A stretch of DNA of 6,429 bases, taken from positions 1 through 6,429 of the forward strand of contig JAIOPW010000431.1 of NCBI GenBank assembly GCA_021413665.1. Direction: 5' to 3'. Below are positions 6,064-6,429 of this stretch, one piece after another (within the stretch, counting starts at the first letter, position 1; every line of letters begins with the position of its first letter). The notes under the pieces are model-generated. The model was given only the letters and a program-made list of their open reading frames with translations. It made no database searches and was not told where the DNA came from. The position numbers and the translations under genes are program-made. The stretch is from Rhodocyclales bacterium. Its GTDB lineage: Bacteria; Pseudomonadota; Gammaproteobacteria; Burkholderiales; Rhodocyclaceae.

Positions 6064-6079
6064 GTCGGACCTGCCGACA
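6063..6079. repeat. Inverted repeat in the leader of the DUF3365 gene
   Basis: TGTCGG (6063-6068) and CCGACA (6074-6079) are perfect inverted repeats separated by 5 bases. They lie at the predicted transcript start, about 27 bases before the DUF3365 ATG. This could be a small operator or an mRNA hairpin; a 6-bp match of this kind can also arise by chance. Confidence 0.4.
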
Positions 6080-6093
6080 AAACCACCATGCAT

Positions 6094-6099
6094 AGGAGA
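6094..6099 (+). promoter_or_regulatory. Ribosome binding site of the DUF3365 gene
   Basis: AGGAGA lies 6 bases before the ATG at 6106 and fixes that start. The resulting protein begins with a good signal peptide. Confidence 0.75.
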
Positions 6100-6105
6100 A
6101 AATCG

Positions 6106-6429
6106 ATGAAGAAGCTGATCGCCGCCACGCTCGCCGTGACCGCCCTTACCGCTTGGGCCGACGATGCCGCCCTGATCGCCGAGACGAAAATGACCGCCCT
6201 CGCCATCCCACCCAAGTTGCTGCAAATGGTGCAGGACGAAATCGACAAGGGCAGTTACCACGGCGCCATCGCCGCCTGCAACGACAAGGCGCCGAAAATG
6301 GCCGCCGCCGCATCGCAAAACACCGGCTGGGCGATTCGCCGCGTCAGCCTGAAAAACCGCAATCCCAAGGCAATGCCGGATGCCTGGGAACAGGCGGCGC
6401 TGGAAGACTTCGACCGCCGCCGTGCCGCC
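6106..6429 (+). CDS. Secreted DUF3365 (Tll0287-like) protein, 3' end outside window
   Basis: Translation from the ATG is open for 108 codons to the window edge, with no stop. A Sec signal peptide is clear: MKK, a hydrophobic core at 4-15, and a probable cut after AWA (16-18), so the mature protein is expected in the periplasm. The mature part shows DUF3365 features: helix 'LLQMVQDEIDKGSYHGAIAAC' split at about 38-58, with C58 followed by DKAPKMA, then GWAIRRVSLKNRNP (74-87) and PDAWE (91-95). The GWxxRRxSLKxRNP-xxPDxWE pattern is the hallmark of this domain, which in other proteins is a heme-binding or sensory module (family knowledge). The single visible cysteine is a candidate ligand, but heme binding is an inference. 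The gene seems to be transcribed separately from ubiJ, though read-through is possible. Confidence 0.82.
   Translation, partial: MKKLIAATLAVTALTAWADDAALIAETKMTALAIPPKLLQMVQDEIDKGSYHGAIAACNDKAPKMAAAASQNTGWAIRRVSLKNRNPKAMPDAWEQAALEDFDRRRAA

Noticed and set aside
4937..6109. A 390-codon + strand open frame overlapping the Tim44 gene and ubiJ in another frame
   Set aside because: Its product is Arg/Ser/Pro-rich without domain features, and two well-supported genes occupy the same DNA.

Overview
The window is GC-rich chromosomal DNA that looks like a betaproteobacterium, most likely of the Rhodocyclales type. The evidence is a phoB-phoR pair very close to the proteobacterial form, and the run DUF971 - ubiE - Tim44-domain protein - ubiJ (SCP2), an order I associate with betaproteobacteria. 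The taxonomic call is an inference from gene content and protein style. No rRNA, tRNA, IS element, CRISPR array or phage gene was seen, and base and codon use look even throughout.

Left part (1-3247). The 3' part of a cytoplasmic PilZ-domain protein enters from the left on the + strand. It ends tail-to-tail, with a 10-bp overlap, against phoR. phoB and phoR lie on the - strand as a two-gene operon, joined by a GTGA start/stop overlap. They form the phosphate-starvation two-component system: PhoR is the membrane histidine kinase and PhoB the OmpR-type response regulator.

Divergent regulatory region (3248-3365). This 118-bp gap separates phoB (-) from a DUF971 gene (+). It holds a good Pho box on the phoB strand (3292-3309) with a -10-like hexamer exactly 10 bp downstream, which indicates autoregulation of phoBR. 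It also holds a -10 (TATGAT) and a strong ribosome binding site for the rightward operon.

Right part (3366-5999). Four closely packed + strand genes (gaps of 3, 16 and 8 bp) form a probable ubiquinone operon: a GBBH-like (DUF971) protein, the C-methyltransferase UbiE, a secreted or membrane Tim44-domain protein, and the SCP2-domain accessory factor UbiJ. UbiE and UbiJ act in aerobic ubiquinone synthesis. The other two are conserved-looking partners of unproven role. A bulged hairpin just after ubiJ may end the transcript. The most unusual non-coding signal is a textbook-looking intrinsic terminator (7-bp GC-rich stem, TTCG loop, six Ts) inside the ubiJ reading frame at 5540-5563.

Right edge (6000-6429). 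A short intergenic stretch with a possible promoter leads into a truncated gene for a secreted DUF3365 (Tll0287-like) protein that runs off the window.

I did not find a clearly new multi-gene system. The points worth a second look are the intragenic terminator, the Pho box shared by divergent phoB and ubi promoters, and the Tim44 and DUF971 proteins inside a ubiquinone operon.
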